A stretch of 64,000 nucleotides of DNA, taken from Aliiroseovarius subalbicans. Lineage in GTDB: Bacteria; Pseudomonadota; Alphaproteobacteria; Rhodobacterales; Rhodobacteraceae. This document shows, piece after piece, positions 42,888 to 51,715 of this stretch (the stretch's first letter is position 1; each line of letters opens with the position of its first letter). Both the position numbers and the translations under genes were made by a program. The notes under the pieces are model-generated. The model did not search any database and was not told the origin of the DNA. It was given only the letters and a program-made list of their open reading frames with translations. The stretch spans positions 496,001 to 560,000 of the forward strand of contig NZ_JALBYQ010000001.1 in assembly GCF_022678625.1 (NCBI RefSeq), written 5' to 3'.

Positions 42888-45362
42888 TTAGTTTTCGGCC
42901 GGGATCAGCCGGGTGATGCCGACCGAGGCCGCCCGGGCCAAATCCGGGTCCAGCGACATAGGGATGTATTCGCCCCGCCGCCAAAGTTCGCCCAGGTCAT
43001 CATAGTGGCGCGACAGAAAATGCCCGGATTGGCCAGTGGCGCTGACGAAGAGCGAACTGTCGGGGTCAGCGAAGTCGTATACACCGCGATAGCCGGCGCC
43101 ATGCACGTTCTGAAACGGCGCTGGATCAATGCCTGAGCTGAGGCCGCGCATCAGCGTGTTGTCACCACCCGAAGTCGACTGGCGGATGTTCACGAAAAAC
43201 TTCAAAAGCGGCGCGTCGCCCAGAACCGGGTGGTCATGGGCGGCAGTGTGCGCATCACCCCAGCGCAAGCTTTCCTGTTCCCCACCGTGATGTTCCTCAA
43301 CCCACAAAAGCGCGTCATCCAGCGCAATGCGGGCCATATGCGGACAGGTTTCAACCGCGGCGGACTGGATCACGTCACACCAGATTCCAGCGCCGCTGAT
43401 GTTGCGAAAGACGCGTTCAATAAAAAGAGGTTCGATATGGGTGAAACTGCCCGCCAGCGGCCCCAGCTCATCGCGGATCAGCCGTGTCTGCAATGCGCGC
43501 ATCCAGGCGGAATAGATCAGCGGCTCGGGAAGATGTTCGTTCATCTCGCCGTTCCAGTTCGCCAGAAGGTCCAACGCGCGTTGCCGGGCGCGTTCGGGCG
43601 TGCCCTCGGGCGCAGCTTCGCCGGTGAACCACAAATCCGCACCGACCAGCGGCAGAAGGGTGCGCGCGGTGCTGGACACGGTGTCCAACTGCGCCTCGAT
43701 GAAGCTTTCGCGCGTGTGCACTTCGCGGTTTTGCATCAGGCGTTGCCAGCGCAGCACCCGCTGACTGTCGCCCCAGTCAAATGAGACATGAAGCGGGAAG
43801 GGGCGGTCCACCACCTTGTTGTTGGTGTTGCCGACGATCCCGCCAGAGGGTGACAGAAATTCGGGATTTGCGGCATAGCTTTCGACCCCGTCCCAGCGGT
43901 TCTCGGCCCGCCAACCGGGGGCTGGAATGCGGCCCTGGGACTGATGGTCGGCGCTCCGTCGTGGCAACGCGCCGAAGGTTTTCATCGCAATCTCTTGCCC
44001 GTCGACCATAATCACGTTCTGGCTGGGCGCGACAAAGTGTTCCCCCGCGGCGATGCCTTCGGCCACGGTTCCCGCGCGCATCAGCTTCAGCCCGGCCCCC
44101 AACGACCGGTCTTGGGCGGTCAAAAGCGTCCAGGCCACGGATGCGACATGACCGCGCGGAGTGACAGCGCCCAGACCATAGTGATGGCCGGGCAGGATCG
44201 GTCCGTTCTGCGTCCATTGCAGGTTGATCGTCACCGGGGCCTTGTCCTTGATCTTGATGATCGAGGGGCGGGTTTGCATCGCCACGAACCCGCCGAGCCC
44301 GCGCACCTGGTCGGGGTTTTCTGGGTTCAGTTCTTCGATGAACACATCCTGATCGTCGAGGTAGGAGCTGGTCAGGGCCCAGCCGAAATCGGCACTGCGC
44401 CCGACCATCATCACCGGCAGGCCAGGGATGGTGCCGCCGATCACGCCACCTGTCGACAGCTCAAGACGTGCCAGGTACCAGATTGAGGGGGCGGACAGGC
44501 CCAGATGTGGGTCATTGGCCAAGAGCGTGCCGCCAGCCGCAGACCGGCTGGGGGCAGCGGCCCAGGCGTTAGAGGCGCCGGCCTGACCGCGTGGAGCGAT
44601 CGGGCTCAGGAACGGTGTAGCCTTGGGTGACAGGGCCGCGAAATCGTGGGTGGGACCAAGCCCGTCGAACAGCGCCGCGAAGTCAGGCAAGGCGGCGATT
44701 GCGCTGCCGGGCATGTCTGGCAGAATGTCGGCCACACGCGCTTGGGGCAGGGCCAGGCTGACACGGGCACGCAAAACTTCCGCTTGCACGTGGCCTGCCA
44801 TCTGCACCCCCATCAATTTCATGATGGCCAGGCTGTCGGCTGGGCGCCAGGGGCTCAGATCATTGGAAAACAGGAAGAATTCCGGCGCACCGCGTCCAAG
44901 TGCTTCATCATTCACGCGTTGCAGCCAGGCGTTCACCCCGGCGGAATAGGCGATGAGCGCGGCCGTTGTGTCGGCGTCCTGCACCTTTACCGAAGCCTGT
45001 GCCAGGCGATAGATATCCAGACGCCGCATCAGTTCATCAACCTGGAAGGTGCGTTCACCGAACATTTCGGACAAGCGCCCCTGCGCGGTGCGCCGCAACA
45101 TGGTCATCTGCCACAGACGGTCCTGGGCATGGGCATAGCCAAGGCCAAAAAACACGTCCGCATCGGTTTCACCGAAGATATGCGGCACGTTGGCGTTGCT
45201 ACGCACAATGTCCAGCGGCGCAGACAGCCCCCGCGCCTGACGCGTCACATCATATTCAGGCAGCGAGCGCGAAGCGAAGTAATAGACCAGAATGGCAGCC
45301 AGAACCGCGACAACAACGACGGTGGTAAAGATGCGCATGAGCCAGCGAAACAGACGTGCCAT
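42888..45362 (-). CDS. Penicillin acylase-family Ntn hydrolase
   Basis: An 824-residue precursor of the penicillin G acylase/AHL acylase superfamily. An N-terminal membrane helix (10-29) leads the alpha chain, and the autocleavage site is GASNAWA, with Ser264 becoming the N-terminal nucleophile of the beta chain. The HIFGETDADVFFGLGYAHAQDRLWQM and NDPHLGLSAPSIWY segments are standard. Substrates in the family include beta-lactams, aculeacin and acyl-homoserine lactones; quorum quenching is possible but not shown. It is a single-gene unit. Confidence 0.88.
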   Translation of the reverse strand: MARLFRWLMRIFTTVVVVAVLAAILVYYFASRSLPEYDVTRQARGLSAPLDIVRSNANVPHIFGETDADVFFGLGYAHAQDRLWQMTMLRRTAQGRLSEMFGERTFQVDELMRRLDIYRLAQASVKVQDADTTAALIAYSAGVNAWLQRVNDEALGRGAPEFFLFSNDLSPWRPADSLAIMKLMGVQMAGHVQAEVLRARVSLALPQARVADILPDMPGSAIAALPDFAALFDGLGPTHDFAALSPKATPFLSPIAPRGQAGASNAWAAAPSRSAAGGTLLANDPHLGLSAPSIWYLARLELSTGGVIGGTIPGLPVMMVGRSADFGWALTSSYLDDQDVFIEELNPENPDQVRGLGGFVAMQTRPSIIKIKDKAPVTINLQWTQNGPILPGHHYGLGAVTPRGHVASVAWTLLTAQDRSLGAGLKLMRAGTVAEGIAAGEHFVAPSQNVIMVDGQEIAMKTFGALPRRSADHQSQGRIPAPGWRAENRWDGVESYAANPEFLSPSGGIVGNTNNKVVDRPFPLHVSFDWGDSQRVLRWQRLMQNREVHTRESFIEAQLDTVSSTARTLLPLVGADLWFTGEAAPEGTPERARQRALDLLANWNGEMNEHLPEPLIYSAWMRALQTRLIRDELGPLAGSFTHIEPLFIERVFRNISGAGIWCDVIQSAAVETCPHMARIALDDALLWVEEHHGGEQESLRWGDAHTAAHDHPVLGDAPLLKFFVNIRQSTSGGDNTLMRGLSSGIDPAPFQNVHGAGYRGVYDFADPDSSLFVSATGQSGHFLSRHYDDLGELWRRGEYIPMSLDPDLARAASVGITRLIPAEN

Positions 45363-45443
45363 TGGGCCTCACATATTGACGCGGGCTTTGGGCCCGTTAG
45401 GAAGGAACATCAGGACCATATACAATCATCGAAGGGGGCCGTC

Positions 45444-46316
45444 ATGGCAAAATGCGCGTTTCTTGGGCTCGGGGTCATGGGATACCCGATGGCAGGGCAT
45501 CTTGTGGCGGCAGGTCACGAGGTCACGGTGTACAATCGGACTTTCGTCAAGGCCGAAGCCTGGGCGGCCGAGCATGGCGGCACAGCCTGCGCCACCCCTC
45601 GCGCGGCGGCCGAGGGGGCCGATTTCGTGATGGCCTGCGTTGGCAATGACGAAGATTTGCGGGCGGTTTGCCTGGGCGATGAGGGCGCGTTTGCCGGCAT
45701 GTCGCCGGGCGCGGGATTTGTTGATCACACCACGGTGTCGGCCAAGGTCACGCGTGAGCTGCACGCGGCGGCGGACGCGCTTGGCGTCAGCTTTGTCGAC
45801 GCGCCGGTGTCGGGTGGTCAGGCGGGGGCCGAAAACGGGGTCCTGTCGATCATGTGTGGCGGCGCGGCGGGCGCCTATGAAGCGGCCGAGCCGATCATGC
45901 AGGCCTATGGCCGAACCGTGAAGCGCCTGGGCGACAGCGGCGCGGGGCAGCTGACCAAGATGGTGAACCAGATCTGCATCGCGGGACTGGTGCAGGGCCT
46001 GTCCGAGGGGCTTCATTTTGCCGAAAAAGCCGGGCTGGACATTCGCGAGGTTGTCGATGTGATCCAGGGTGGTGCAGCGGGCAGCTGGCAGATGGTGAAC
46101 CGGCACGAAACGATGGCTGACAATGAATTCGAGCATGGATTTGCCGTGGATTGGATGCGCAAGGACCTGGGCATCTGCCTGGCCACAGCGGATGAAAACG
46201 GCGCCTCGCTTCCGGGCACCGCGCTGATTGATCAATTTTACAAGGATGTGCAGCAGTTGGGTGGCGGGCGTTGGGACACCTCGTCGTTGATCAAGCGCCT
46301 GCGCGCTTTGGGCTGA
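45444..46316 (+). CDS. NAD(P)-dependent beta-hydroxyacid dehydrogenase (3-hydroxyisobutyrate dehydrogenase-like)
   Basis: A 290-residue oxidoreductase. The Rossmann motif LGLGVMGYPMAGHL is near the N-terminus, the substrate-binding signature DAPVSGGQAGAENG near residue 120, and the catalytic Lys lies in GAGQLTKMVNQI. The family includes 3-hydroxyisobutyrate dehydrogenase, tartronate semialdehyde reductase and GLYR1-like succinic semialdehyde reductases; the exact substrate cannot be told. The ATG at 45444 has a GAAGGGGG box. It is divergent from the penicillin acylase gene. Confidence 0.9.
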   Translation: MAKCAFLGLGVMGYPMAGHLVAAGHEVTVYNRTFVKAEAWAAEHGGTACATPRAAAEGADFVMACVGNDEDLRAVCLGDEGAFAGMSPGAGFVDHTTVSAKVTRELHAAADALGVSFVDAPVSGGQAGAENGVLSIMCGGAAGAYEAAEPIMQAYGRTVKRLGDSGAGQLTKMVNQICIAGLVQGLSEGLHFAEKAGLDIREVVDVIQGGAAGSWQMVNRHETMADNEFEHGFAVDWMRKDLGICLATADENGASLPGTALIDQFYKDVQQLGGGRWDTSSLIKRLRALG

Positions 46317-46326
46317 GGCACACACG

Positions 46327-46355
46327 CAAAAGGGCAGCCCGACGGCTGCCCTCAT
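46327..46355. terminator. Terminator between dehydrogenase and SYLF lipoprotein genes
   Basis: AGGGCAGCC (46331-46339) / GGCTGCCCT (46344-46352) has a 4-nt loop, with TTTT on the minus side and only a weak CATCTTCC on the plus side. It lies between convergent genes. Confidence 0.72.
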
Positions 46356-46374
46356 CTTCCCCACACGCCTGCGA

Positions 46375-46935
46375 TCAGGCGATGATGCGGGTGTATTTCG
46401 TGCCTTCGATCGTGGCGCCCGCGATCAACCCGGCCTGGCCGAACACCACCGCCACCACCGGGGTGAGCGACGTGATTGTGTCGGCCGACAGGCGGTCGCC
46501 CTGGCTCTGAATCGCGTATTTGATGTCCGCGCCCGCGACCCACCCGGCCGAGGTCCGGAAATTCGACAGCGCCTCGTCTGTCATGAAAAACAAAACGTGG
46601 GCATATTGCTGCGCGCCGATCTGAAGCCCGATCGAGGCCTGCGCCTGCAGGTAATAATCCACCGTCGCCCCGCCCACGCGCAATGCGCCGCGGCCATAAG
46701 AGCCGCCGATGCCCAGACCGGCCTCGGTCACAAGCGGCATGACCAACATGCCGGTGGACTTCGACGCCAGATCCCGGGTGCCGGGATAGCGGTTGTAAAG
46801 GTAATTCAGCGTGGTGTCGGTGCGCGCGTCGATCGCCGCCCCCCCGCGCGAGCCGACGCCGTTGGCACAGCCGGCCGTTACCAGGGCCGCACCGCCCGCA
46901 CTAATCATGAATCCACGTCTGGAAAAGGTCGTCAT
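46375..46935 (-). CDS. SYLF (YSC84) domain lipoprotein, Tat-type signal
   Basis: A 186-residue protein. The signal SRRGFMISAGGAALVTAGC combines a twin-arginine-like start with a lipobox, so it is probably a Tat-exported lipoprotein. The mature part is the SYLF domain (SKSTGMLVMPLVTEAGLGIGGSYGRGAL, then YAHVLFFMTDEALSNF), which binds phosphoinositides or lipids in eukaryotes. The bacterial role is unknown. The start at 46935 was chosen because it begins directly before the signal. It ends at a shared terminator. Confidence 0.88.
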   Translation of the reverse strand: MTTFSRRGFMISAGGAALVTAGCANGVGSRGGAAIDARTDTTLNYLYNRYPGTRDLASKSTGMLVMPLVTEAGLGIGGSYGRGALRVGGATVDYYLQAQASIGLQIGAQQYAHVLFFMTDEALSNFRTSAGWVAGADIKYAIQSQGDRLSADTITSLTPVVAVVFGQAGLIAGATIEGTKYTRIIA

Positions 46936-47073
46936 CTGCCCGTCCTTGCCTGTTACGCCGCGCGCTGCGGCTTTGCCTCTGCATCCACGGGTCTGACGCC
47001 CGTATTGCGGGCAAATATAGGGCACGGCGCCGGGGTTGTCACCACGTGATGTGGTCTGCGGCAGGAAACCGCC

Positions 47074-47550
47074 TTATTCTTGCACCGCGCCGTCGCGGCT
47101 CTGAAACGCCGAAATTGCGGCCTTGGGCAAGGGGCGTTTGGTCTTTGCGTCCTGCTCCAGACAAACGATCACGCTTTCCCCGGTGGTCTTCAGGCCGGTT
47201 TCCGTAAACACCGCGTATTCCATCCGAAACGACGTGTTGCGATAGGAAACAGTGCGCCCGGTGACGACATAGCTGTCGTTGAGATACAGCGGCGCGTGGT
47301 AGCGCGCGGCGTTCGTCATCAGCACCAGCTGGGGATCGTCCGCACGATAGCTCGACACCTGATAGTCGCGGAAATAGGGGATGCGCAGGGTTTCGAACCA
47401 GCGCAGATAGGCCACGTTGTTCACGTGGTTCAGCGCGTCCAGCTCATAGAACCGAACCTTGTCGGCTATGCCAAAATCCCAACCTTCCGGCACACCTGCA
47501 GCGCGCAGGACCTCTCCGGTCAGGGGGGTAAGATAGGGCAGGTTGGTCAT
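47074..47550 (-). CDS. 4HBT hotdog acyl-CoA thioesterase
   Basis: A 158-residue hotdog protein of the YbgC/FadM type, with the catalytic segment VRFYELDALNHVNNVAYLRWFETLR (Asp of the D-x-x-N-H-V motif), followed by TNAARYHAPLYLNDSY. It hydrolyses an acyl- or hydroxybenzoyl-CoA thioester. The start at 47550 (MTNLPYL) follows a GGAGGCGACC box; a longer frame would include sequence toward the tRNA-Gly. Confidence 0.85.
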   Translation of the reverse strand: MTNLPYLTPLTGEVLRAAGVPEGWDFGIADKVRFYELDALNHVNNVAYLRWFETLRIPYFRDYQVSSYRADDPQLVLMTNAARYHAPLYLNDSYVVTGRTVSYRNTSFRMEYAVFTETGLKTTGESVIVCLEQDAKTKRPLPKAAISAFQSRDGAVQE

Positions 47551-47646
47551 GGTCGCCTCCGGTTTTCCCAGCCATGCCAGCCTGCGGCGCGCGGCGCAAT
47601 GCGACATGCGCACGACGCGGCGTCAGGTCGGTCTGGAACGGGGAAA

Positions 47647-47720
47647 TGGAGCGGGTGAAGGGAATCGAACCCTCGTCTTAAGCTTGGGAAGCTCCTGCTC
47701 TACCATTGAGCTACACCCGC
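47647..47720 (-). tRNA. tRNA-Gly, anticodon CCC
   Basis: A complete 74-nt cloverleaf on the minus strand with encoded CCA. The acceptor stem is GCGGGTG / CACCCGC, the D arm GCTC-AATGGTA-GAGC, the anticodon loop TTCCCAA (anticodon at 47686-47688) and the T arm GAGGGTTCGATTCCCT. The outer pair of the anticodon stem (27-43) is a G-A mismatch. It reads GGG. Confidence 0.95.
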
Positions 47721-47758
47721 CCGGGCGAGGCACGGGATAGCGCGGGTGGGCGTGGGGG

Positions 47759-49153
47759 TCAATCGTCTATTGTGCCCGGCGCGCGCTCTGGCGGCAGGTT
47801 GGGCGGATCATAGCGCGCCGCAGGTGTGCCTTGTCGGGTATAGGCGCTGGGGTCGATCTCATGGTGGTCCGGGATGCGGCGCGGTTCGAACAGCGGCAGG
47901 TACCATATCCAGCCGCGGCGAAACCAGACCGGGCGCCCCGGCTCGCGGCGCTTGAGCGACTTGGGCAGAAATTCAAGCAGCGCCCAGGCCCAGATGCCAG
48001 TGGGCTTGCCCTTGCCCCAGATCGAATTGTGGATCGGGGCCAGAGGGTCGGGCTGGGAATAGGGCAGACCGGTCAGGGTCTTCTTGCTGGGGTCTTCCCC
48101 CAGCACATGCCAGCGCCAGTTGTTCGGGTTGAAAAGCAGGCCGTGGTGGCGCGTGGCACGGTCTGGCAGCGGGGGATCTCCCGCGGCAATCCGCGCCGCG
48201 TTGTCTTCGCGGTCGGCATCGCGTTCGGCCCGCGCCAGAGCTTTCATCATCCACACCAGGGACAGTTTGCCGATACCCGCTTCGTCCTCGGCCGGGCTGC
48301 CGCCGATGTCGGAATGAAAACCGGGAAACCAGCGCTGCCGCACATATTGCCGCCGGCGGGTTGAGGCGACGCGAAACCGGGTCGGGTAATAGTCGCGCGC
48401 GCCCTTGCGCCAGTGTTTGGCGCGAAACAGCGTGCGGCGATGGTCGATCGCCAGCGCCTGGGTGATGATGCGCACGGTGACATTGGCGTCCACGTTCGGG
48501 TGGGTGCCCAGCTCCATCGGGCTGCCATAGCTGCGCAAGTTGTGCGCGATGCGGCGAAAACGCACGATTGAACTCACAGTGTCGAACAGGCCGACAAAGC
48601 GGATCGGTGCCGAATTGCGCGGGCGCAGGACGCGGTCGTACTGGCGCAGTTTCAAAAACACCTCGCGCGCAGGTGTGCCCTTGTCGAAATCCGGGATCCG
48701 GCGATAAGCACGAAACACCTGCGGCACAAGGTGCAGGTCCTTGGGATCGGCCAGGCCGAAATTGTGGATGAACCCGGCCAACACGCGCGCGCCGTAAGCG
48801 CCGCGCGAAAAGCCGATGATATAGATCTGGTCGGCGGCAAAGGCGTCGCTGTCCGAGGATCCGGCTTTATGCATGTAATCCTTGGCACTCTTCCAGTTTT
48901 CGCACAGGAAGCGATAGGCATCCAACACGTCATCCTCCAGCCCCAGACCAAAGCCCAGCCCGGCCAGGGCGCGTGCCTGCTGCCACCAGCGCAGGACCCA
49001 GATCCGTTGCCCGTCATTGGTGCCGACGCCTTGTGTGTAATGTACAAGCTGTCGGTCGTTCTGCTTTAACGCCTTGTAAAGCTTGAGCACATTGCTTTCG
49101 CGGTCACCGATTTCATTGCCGGTGCCATCCATGCAGAGCACGATTTTGCGCAT
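47759..49153 (-). CDS. DUF2235 family alpha/beta hydrolase
   Basis: A 464-residue protein with the DUF2235 pattern: MRKIVLCMDGTGNEIGDRESNVLKLY at the N-terminus, then a lipase-like nucleophile elbow GFSRGAYGARVLAG near residue 119, and VGLFDTVSSI. Family members include T6SS-associated phospholipase effectors (Tle1-like) and many stand-alone cytoplasmic proteins. No T6SS genes are in the window, and there is no signal peptide, so an effector role is not supported. The start ATG has a GGGGGACAT context. Confidence 0.85.
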   Translation of the reverse strand: MRKIVLCMDGTGNEIGDRESNVLKLYKALKQNDRQLVHYTQGVGTNDGQRIWVLRWWQQARALAGLGFGLGLEDDVLDAYRFLCENWKSAKDYMHKAGSSDSDAFAADQIYIIGFSRGAYGARVLAGFIHNFGLADPKDLHLVPQVFRAYRRIPDFDKGTPAREVFLKLRQYDRVLRPRNSAPIRFVGLFDTVSSIVRFRRIAHNLRSYGSPMELGTHPNVDANVTVRIITQALAIDHRRTLFRAKHWRKGARDYYPTRFRVASTRRRQYVRQRWFPGFHSDIGGSPAEDEAGIGKLSLVWMMKALARAERDADREDNAARIAAGDPPLPDRATRHHGLLFNPNNWRWHVLGEDPSKKTLTGLPYSQPDPLAPIHNSIWGKGKPTGIWAWALLEFLPKSLKRREPGRPVWFRRGWIWYLPLFEPRRIPDHHEIDPSAYTRQGTPAARYDPPNLPPERAPGTIDD

Positions 49154-49222
49154 CCTGATGTCCCCCGAGGCCGCGATGATACAACCTCAGGTTGGCAGAT
49201 CGGGGCACACTTGGCAAACCTG

Positions 49223-51259
49223 TCAGCCGCGCCTGCGCCGCCTGCGCCCGCCCCCATCGCCGCCACCGGTGTTGAAGGTCGCATCGGGCAGGGTGACGAT
49301 GGAATTCAGGATCGGGAAAGGATCGGCCGAGTTCGGGATTGCACTGGCGTTAACGAAATGCTCCTGAAAGCGGGGCTCGACCGCGGTTTCGACCTTGTGG
49401 ATCGCGGTCACAGTGGCTTCGATCTCGCGCCGGGCGTCGGTGTTGAGCAGCGCGATGCGTGCCCCGGTGCCCGCCGCGTTGCCCGCGCTGGTCACGCGGT
49501 CCAGTTCGCAATCGGGGATCATGCCCAGAACCATCGCGTGTTTCGGGCTGATATGCGCGCCGAAAGCACCCGCCAGCACGATCCGGTCAACCTTGTCGAC
49601 CTCCAGCTTGTCCATTAGCAGGCGCGCGCCGGAATAGAGCGCCGCCTTGGCCATCTGGATCGCGCGGATGTCGCCGTTGGTCACACTGATCACCGGACCA
49701 CCCTCGGCGCTAGCGTCATGCAGCAGATAGGAAAAGGTGCGCCCGTCCTGGAAACAGCGCGCAGTGCCGGTCTGGTCCGGGCTGCCGATCAGGCCGGGGC
49801 CATCGACGATGCCGGCCAGGCGCATCTCGGCAACCACCTCGATGATGCCCGAGCCGCAGATGCCGGTGATGCCGGTGGTTGCGATCGCTTCGTCAAAGCC
49901 CGGTTCATCCGACCAGATGTCCGAGCCGATGACGCGAAAGCGCGGTTCCTTGGTGATGGGGTCAATCTCGACCCGTTCGATCGCACCGGGGGCGGCGCGT
50001 TGACCGCTGGAGATCTGCGCGCCCTCAAAGGCGGGGCCAGTGGGCGAGGAACAGGCCAGAACGCCCGCCTTCGACCCCAACAGGATTTCCGCGTTGGTAC
50101 CCACGTCCACGACCAGCACCAGATCGTCGGACTTGTCTGGCGCTTCGGACAAGGCAACGCCTGCCGCGTCCGCACCCACGTGGCCCGCGATGCAGGGCAG
50201 CAGATAGCTGCGCGTGCCGGGGTTCAGCACCAGGTCAAGGTCGGCGGCGCGCAGGTTCAGCGCGTCGGATGTCGCCAGAGCAAACGGTGCCTGACCCAAT
50301 TCGAACGGATCAATGCCCAGAAACAGGTGGTGCATTACCGGGTTCATCACGAACACCGTGTCCAGGATCAGAGACTTGTCGATCTCGGCCTCGGCCGCGA
50401 TTTGCACAAAGAGGGCGTTCAGTCCTTCGCGCACCGCTTGCGTCATTTCCAAGTCACCGCCCGGGTTCATCATGGAGTAGCTGACCCGGCTCATCAGATC
50501 TTCGCCAAAGCGGATCTGCGGGTTCATGATGCCCGATGAGCCGACGACGTCACCGGTTTGAAGGTCACACAGGTGTGCCGCGATGGTGGTCGATCCAAGG
50601 TCCACCGCCAGGCCATAGACCTGTCCATCATAATACCCCGGCCACAGCGCGCAGATCGAAGGCGGGCGGGTTGCGTCGCCGGTATGCACCGCAGCCGTCA
50701 CCGTCCAGTTGCCCTTGCGCAGCACCGGCTGCAATTCGCGCAGCAGATTCGGGTCGATCTCCAGCGTGTCCAGCTCCATCGCCGTTCTCAGCGCCGTGCA
50801 CAGCCGCTCCAGATCACCGGTGGGCTTGTGCATGTCGGGCTGTTCCACCTCGACATATTGCAGCCGGACGGACGGGTTCAGAGTGATATCACGCGCCTCG
50901 GCACGTTTGCGCACGACCTGGCGGTGCACCTGGCTTTCCGGCGGCACATCGATCACCACATCGCCCTGGACTGTGGCCTGGCAGCCCAGGCGGCGCCCCT
51001 TGGGAAGCCCGCGTTTGTCGTCATAGCGTTGTTCGACGGCGTTCCAGTCCGACAGGGCGTCCTCGCGCACGGTCACACCGTGTTTCGGAAACTCACCGAA
51101 GGACGGTGTGATCTGACACTTGGAACAGATCCCCCGCCCGCCACAGACAGAATCCAGATCGACGCCCAATTGCCGGGCTGCGGTCAGAATGGGGGTGCCA
51201 ACGGGGAAATTCCCCCGTTGGCCAGAGGGGGTGAAAATGACCAGTGGATCTTTCGACAT
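49223..51259 (-). CDS. ASKHA/DUF4445 corrinoid activation protein, RamA-like
   Basis: A 678-residue protein. Residues 1-100 are a plant-type ferredoxin domain with four Cys (C39, C45, C48, C93) for a [2Fe-2S] cluster. The remainder is the DUF4445 ASKHA ATPase (YGLAVDLGSTTIAAHLCDL; VVDVGTNAEILLGSKAG; ICGSGIIEVVAEM). Such proteins (RamA, CorRA) reductively reactivate oxidised cob(II)alamin in corrinoid methyltransferases with ATP. As far as I know, marine Rhodobacteraceae need a homologue for their split methionine synthase. The C-terminus is GGGDGGGRRRRRRG, echoing the neighbouring methyltransferase. The start at 51259 is the first ATG with ferredoxin homology. Confidence 0.9.
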   Translation of the reverse strand: MSKDPLVIFTPSGQRGNFPVGTPILTAARQLGVDLDSVCGGRGICSKCQITPSFGEFPKHGVTVREDALSDWNAVEQRYDDKRGLPKGRRLGCQATVQGDVVIDVPPESQVHRQVVRKRAEARDITLNPSVRLQYVEVEQPDMHKPTGDLERLCTALRTAMELDTLEIDPNLLRELQPVLRKGNWTVTAAVHTGDATRPPSICALWPGYYDGQVYGLAVDLGSTTIAAHLCDLQTGDVVGSSGIMNPQIRFGEDLMSRVSYSMMNPGGDLEMTQAVREGLNALFVQIAAEAEIDKSLILDTVFVMNPVMHHLFLGIDPFELGQAPFALATSDALNLRAADLDLVLNPGTRSYLLPCIAGHVGADAAGVALSEAPDKSDDLVLVVDVGTNAEILLGSKAGVLACSSPTGPAFEGAQISSGQRAAPGAIERVEIDPITKEPRFRVIGSDIWSDEPGFDEAIATTGITGICGSGIIEVVAEMRLAGIVDGPGLIGSPDQTGTARCFQDGRTFSYLLHDASAEGGPVISVTNGDIRAIQMAKAALYSGARLLMDKLEVDKVDRIVLAGAFGAHISPKHAMVLGMIPDCELDRVTSAGNAAGTGARIALLNTDARREIEATVTAIHKVETAVEPRFQEHFVNASAIPNSADPFPILNSIVTLPDATFNTGGGDGGGRRRRRRG

Positions 51260-51365
51260 GTGCGCGCGTCTTTCCCTTTTTCCTTGTTTTAACCCGCAGG
51301 TGTGACAGAGCAAGGGCAGAAGGCGTCGCGGTAGGGTCTGACCGCGACGCACGGTGCGGCCTGAT

Positions 51366-51413
51366 AGATTTTTCTAGAAAAATCTTGTGTATCGAAATTT
51401 TCTAGAAAATTTC
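51366..51413. promoter_or_regulatory. Two tandem perfect palindromes, likely operators
   Basis: AGATTTTTCTAGAAAAATCT (51366-51385) and GAAATTTTCTAGAAAATTTC (51394-51413) are each perfect 20-bp palindromes sharing the core TTTTCTAGAAAA, with 28 bp between their centres. They are AT-rich islands in high-GC DNA and lie 107-155 bp upstream of the reactivase start and just past the 77-residue gene's stop. This is the form of a dimeric regulator's operator pair. The regulator is unknown. Confidence 0.6.
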
Positions 51414-51423
51414 ACCTGCGCCC

Positions 51424-51657
51424 TCAGCAAATGATCTGTACCGGGTCACGTGTGCACAGGATGACGAAGTGGTCCCCGCATTCGATCATGTGAAAGCCAC
51501 GCTTGCGCACCTCAAGTTCCAGCGCGTCGCGGCCAATTTCGCGTTCCACGTCCCTGACGCGCCGCCGGACGACACCGCCCGTGACCACCGCCTTTGCACG
51601 GAAGATTTGAGAAAGCCAATCGGCGCCCAGGGCGGGGTGTCTGTGCATTGCGTTCAT
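51424..51657 (-). CDS. Small conserved-looking protein in the corrinoid locus, unknown function
   Basis: A 77-residue basic protein: WLSQIFRAKAVVTGGVVRRRVRDVEREIGRDALELEVRKRGFHMIECGDHFVILC. It looks like a real coding sequence: strand-matched to its neighbours, with codon usage like theirs and a helix-strand pattern. It lies 58 bp after the methyltransferase stop and before the reactivase gene. I recall similar short proteins beside this locus in Rhodobacteraceae, sometimes misnamed as phosphoribosylanthranilate isomerase, but I assign no function. The two Cys near the end are worth noting. Confidence 0.7.
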   Translation of the reverse strand: MNAMHRHPALGADWLSQIFRAKAVVTGGVVRRRVRDVEREIGRDALELEVRKRGFHMIECGDHFVILCTRDPVQIIC

Positions 51658-51715
51658 GCCCGAAGCTTACTTCGGGCATGGTTGCCAGGATGTGAAGCGA
51701 TCAGACCCGCGCGTC

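Noticed and set aside
46220-46232. FnrL-like TTGATCAA
   Set aside because: It is inside the dehydrogenase coding sequence and lacks the TTGAT-N4-ATCAA spacing.
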